Below are positions 60,918-64,000 of a DNA stretch of 64,000 nucleotides, piece after piece. The notes below the pieces were generated by a model, which worked only from the letters and a program-made list of their open reading frames with translations, was not told where the DNA came from and ran no database searches. The stretch's first letter is position 1; every line of letters starts with the position of its first letter. Both the position numbers and the translations under genes were made by a program. Origin of the DNA: Nitzschia sp. DOCU1 (taxonomy: Eukaryota; Bacillariophyta; Bacillariophyceae; Bacillariales; Bacillariaceae); contig OX595989.1 of the NCBI GenBank assembly GCA_951394045.1, forward strand, positions 1,674,001-1,738,000, given 5' to 3'.

Positions 60918-62722
60918 TTAATTGCCACCTGGTTTCTTTGGTACTTCGTTAGATCGCCCAAGCTGTTCGGAGACTTCCTTGGACAATGCTGCCGCCGTGG
61001 AAATGGCACCCAAAACGGCAGACTTGGCTCGTTGTCGATTCGTTGGCATGCGAAGTGAGTAGATGGCACGTCGTGCGGCCCCCGAAAGAGTCCCCGAGAG
61101 GGTTCCGGGAGCCGAATCGGTATCCACACCTAAACCATACCCACCCAAACTCAAACCAAGATTATCTGCCAAAGATGACCCTAATTCGCTTTGTTGCGTC
61201 AAGACTTCGTCTGCCAAATCTAGAGCTGTACGAGCAGTATCCAGCAACGTAGAAAAGAGTGGATACAGAGGACTGTTTTCTTTGGGCGCAAGAACTGCTC
61301 CATTGGGTCCGCCCAGAGTCAGCATGGAACCGAGATCTTGGTATTGAAAAGCACGGGCTTCTTGGGCCCCCCGAATGTCGGAAAGAACGTTTAGTGCCAC
61401 AACATCAGATTGTTGTATGGCTGCTTGCGCAGTTTTTGGGACTTGGTACGAAGCTAAACAGTGAAAATAAAGAAATTCCAAGCGAAAATAGGATCAGTGG
61501 CGTTGTGCATGACAAGGCATATAAGTCTCCACCACATACTATACTTACCGGTCGCATCCACAATCGTTGCACAGTCTCCTAGTGCCCAAACGGGTGCCTT
61601 GCGTGTTGTACCCGAAGAATCGTCCAAAACACATCGAAGCGTATTATCGACCACGAGACGGCCACAACCTTCCACCTGTTTTAATCCAAGGATACCTTGG
61701 CTAACTGGAAATGCTGGGCCAGATCCAGCCGTCCAGAGAACCGCATCCCAAGGGTCGTTGTCGTAGCTCGGCGTCATCGATTGATCCATGTCGGTTCTGG
61801 AAATTTTCACTCTGTCCTTTGGCATATTATCAAGTGGTGGTTCGGCTGGCTGTATGGACTCGACACCACAAATTTCGACCTTGACTCCCAAACGAGACAG
61901 TGCCTTGTTCACTAGCACTTCCGCTCGAGTCCCCTTCATGGGTGGTCCTCTAGTGAGCAGGGCGACATGGCACTGAGGCAATCTCCGTTTTACACAAGCT
62001 GCAAGTTCGACTCCTCCGTAGCCGCCTCCAACAATCGCTATACGAGGCTTCAATCCACTCCGAACCCGACGTTCCATTTTCTCCAAGAGGATCTTGGTCT
62101 CTTGAGCGTTTTCCCGCGTGTAAAATGGCTGTGCGTATTCTGGGGCGCCAGGAATAGAGGCCAATGTCGATTGCGGTGTAGCTCCGACTGACACAACCGA
62201 GGCCCGAAATGTTAATTTGGTGGGATCTCCATTGACTTTGGTCACATTTGCCGAATAGAGGTCGGGTGTCGTGAAATTCTGAAAGGAAGCTTTTACGTGC
62301 CGAATTCCAGTGTCCTCCAGCAACTCTTTGTATGTTGGACACACCTCTCCTTCACTCGCTGTGTACCAAACGAAGGTGTGTTAGAGTAATTACAGCTCGT
62401 CTGTCATACAAAAAATAGTTTTCTTACCCGTTCCCATGACAAGGTCGTACAGGAGAGGAAGAAAAATGAAACGATCGGATGGATCGACGAGGGCCACATC
62501 CAACCTCTGTCCTCTGGAGCGAGCCTCCCTCGACAAGGCGAGTGCTGTGTAAAGACCACCAAAACCACCTCCAAACACAGCCACATCACACCTCTCCTCC
62601 GGTACCACGCCCCAAAGAAGAGTCGAGGAGTGTCGTGAATACGTGTACGACACGAATGCTTCTGCGCTGAATGACAAAAGTGCCATCAAGACCATGGAAA
62701 TCATTCTCAAAGGTATCCGCAT
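60918..62722 (-). CDS. Plastid-type type-II NAD(P)H dehydrogenase (NDC1-like flavoprotein, 3 exons)
   Basis: Minus-strand exons 62722-62428, 62358-61549 and 61453-60918 give 546 aa; introns are 69 and 95 bp. The leader MRIPLRMISMVLMALLSFSAEA is followed by FVSYTYSRHSS, a signal peptide with F at the cleavage site, consistent with plastid import. The first Rossmann motif AVFGGGFGGLYTALALSRE binds FAD and the second, IAIVGGGYGGVELAACVKRR, binds NAD(P)H. VWALGDCATIVDATG is the second FAD contact and TAQAAIQQSDVVALN follows, as in NDH-2 enzymes. NDC1-type enzymes reduce plastoquinone or phylloquinone precursors. The final ~100 residues, after FQYQDLGSMLTLGGPNGAV, lack a clear membrane anchor. Localisation is inferred from the leader. 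Confidence 0.85.
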
Positions 62723-63296
62723 GGTATTGGATCCTTCGTGTACCTGGTATCACGACACAGTGATCTGGGTTCTGATAGAAACAATCGTCAAACGCTAATG
62801 AATAATCGCAACGCCTGAATTCACCGTCGATAGTATCATTGTCCACAACATCAAACAGCCACATCAACACGATGAAACGAGAAAAAAGAAAATGAGTCAG
62901 ATCTCCGACCACTACGATTTAATGACGACCGACGTACGCACGAAGATGACAATAGAAATCGACTGGTTCGACTATCACGACAGATGACAGACTTCCAAGA
63001 CTCAAAAGCGGCATTCCGTGCATTGTTGATGTAGGTTTAATACCGGCGGTCACCGGGCCACACCAAAATAACACGACCGATGAATGTGTCCAGAGCAGAG
63101 GTCTTTCTTTTCCCACGACAGGCGAGTCATGAGCAAACCCGTATCGACACCCGCGACCGCTCTCATTCTTTGTTCCATGCCATTGCAACTTATGCAAGAT
63201 TACTCCAGCAACAACCACAAACTCGTACCCCGTCTTTCTCACAAATAAAACAATAGACGAGGTGCACGATCACAACCAGTAAGCAATATCATCAGC
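62723..63296. other. Intergenic region between divergent genes
   Basis: A shared 5' region of the NDH-2 gene and the secreted-protein gene at the right edge. No other feature. Confidence 0.45.
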
Positions 63297-64000
63297 ATGA
63301 GGGCTTTGGATTCTATGGTCAGGGCCACCTGCTTTGTGGCGCTAGTTTCGGCCACCACCATTCTGAATTCCGATCATCACCTTACTACCAACAGCGACAG
63401 CAACAGCAATGAGCGGAGACTTGAGATTGATGATTTTGCTCGTTTTAACCAGCTGTTTCAAAATGCCAGGATTGCTATACCTGGTACCTTCCAAGTCTCT
63501 GAAAAGGTTGGCATTGCCACGCTGGACATGGACCTGTCAAACATTGAATGCTACGGCATTTCGATTGGTGATGTGACCATGAGTCACGCCCGAAACTCGT
63601 CTCAAGACTTTGATGTATTCATCCGCGTGAGTGAGCTCGATTTGAAATGCGACTTGTCGTACAAATACGACTATGGATTCTTGGGCGGCGATGGAAACGC
63701 TCAAGTTTCTACAGATAACAATGCTCTGAGTACAAGACTGGGCTTTACCTCTACAGATTTTGACCAGTTTCCTCCCAGCAGTTCGGAAACGGAGGCGTGC
63801 AACGCCAATTTTCAAATCACCAATATCGATTTCTCTGGCGACTTTATTTCGAGTATTGTGGAGGTCTTTGAACGATTCATTCGAGACACTATCGAGTCCG
63901 AGATTGAAAAGGTTGCATGCAATGAGCTAGGTGCACTCGGAACCTCATTTGTGCAAGATATGCTGGATCTAGCTGATGAAACGTTGGCGCAATACAGAGG
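63297..64000 (+). CDS. Secreted protein, possibly BPI/LBP-like (3' end beyond window)
   Basis: The frame from ATG at 63297 stays open to the window edge (about 234 codons). It begins MRALDSMVRATCFVALVSAT, a probable signal peptide, then Ser/Asn-rich sequence. What follows looks beta-rich with amphipathic strands and regular cysteines (ECYGISIGDVTM, LDLKCDLSYKYDYGF, ACNANFQITNIDFSGDFIS) and ends with a helix IVEVFERFIRDTIESEIEKV. This layout resembles the BPI/LBP/SMP lipid-binding fold of some large diatom secreted proteins, but I cannot confirm it without the rest. A surface or extracellular lipid-binding role is only a possibility. An intron may lie beyond the window. Confidence 0.6.
   Translation, partial: MRALDSMVRATCFVALVSATTILNSDHHLTTNSDSNSNERRLEIDDFARFNQLFQNARIAIPGTFQVSEKVGIATLDMDLSNIECYGISIGDVTMSHARNSSQDFDVFIRVSELDLKCDLSYKYDYGFLGGDGNAQVSTDNNALSTRLGFTSTDFDQFPPSSSETEACNANFQITNIDFSGDFISSIVEVFERFIRDTIESEIEKVACNELGALGTSFVQDMLDLADETLAQYR

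Overview
The window looks like nuclear DNA of a diatom (photosynthetic stramenopile). Reasons: genes on both strands are broken by short GT-AG introns, mostly 60-120 bp; several proteins start with a signal peptide followed by a diatom plastid-import motif of the ASAFAP type (SSA|FVGP in the SET-domain protein, VAA|FTT and QG|FTAAP in two small proteins, AEA|FVS in the type-II NADH dehydrogenase-like protein); and several products belong to families common in diatoms (DUF6824, the KRVRF/CVLGL-type protein, CxxC plus armadillo proteins). No rRNA, tRNA, CRISPR or bacterial operon structure was seen. The species cannot be named from the sequence alone.

Layout. 0-12.3 kb: an ACL4-like ribosome-assembly chaperone (cut by the left edge), a long non-canonical poly(A)/uridylyl transferase, an HSP70 exchange factor of the Fes1/HspBP1 type, a phytanoyl-CoA-dioxygenase-family enzyme with an altered iron motif, a probable plastid SET-domain methyltransferase, and a PUM3/PUF6-type Pumilio protein. 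12.3-15.6 kb is gene-poor. 15.6-28.7 kb: a large polyQ/armadillo protein, a TMEM163/cation-efflux-like membrane protein (4 exons), a GlcNAc-transferase-like enzyme (4 exons), and a FANCJ-type DNA helicase (4 exons) that carries a PDZ domain inside its iron-sulphur region. 29.4-31.3 kb: two small, related, convergent genes for likely plastid proteins of unknown function. 32.2-37.8 kb: two long low-complexity proteins, one with bacterial-SH3-like segments and one resembling SF-assemblin. 38.0-40.9 kb: a perfect 1438-bp non-coding tandem duplication. 41.4-60.8 kb: four paralogous choline-transporter-like (CTL/SLC44) genes, interspersed with a histone-fold protein, a prolyl-4-hydroxylase-like enzyme, a CRAL-TRIO/DUF6824 fusion, a CAF16-like ABC ATPase, a diatom-type unknown protein and a very large multi-pass membrane protein. 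60.9-64 kb: a plastid-type NDH-2 and the start of a secreted BPI/LBP-like protein cut by the right edge.

How the genes fit together. Apart from the CTL paralogues there is no sign of one pathway. ACL4, PUM3 and the nucleotidyltransferase all touch RNA or ribosome biogenesis. CTL transporters and the Sec14-like protein both relate to membrane lipids, but that link is inference. Exon joins were deduced by hand from reading frames, GT/AG sites and comparison between paralogues; all give open frames of the right phase. The most unusual observations are the PDZ insertion in the FANCJ-like helicase, a 5-nt microexon and a GC-AG intron in the first CTL gene, the HxG motif in the dioxygenase-family protein, the perfect 1438-bp duplication, and the pair of small plastid-type proteins.
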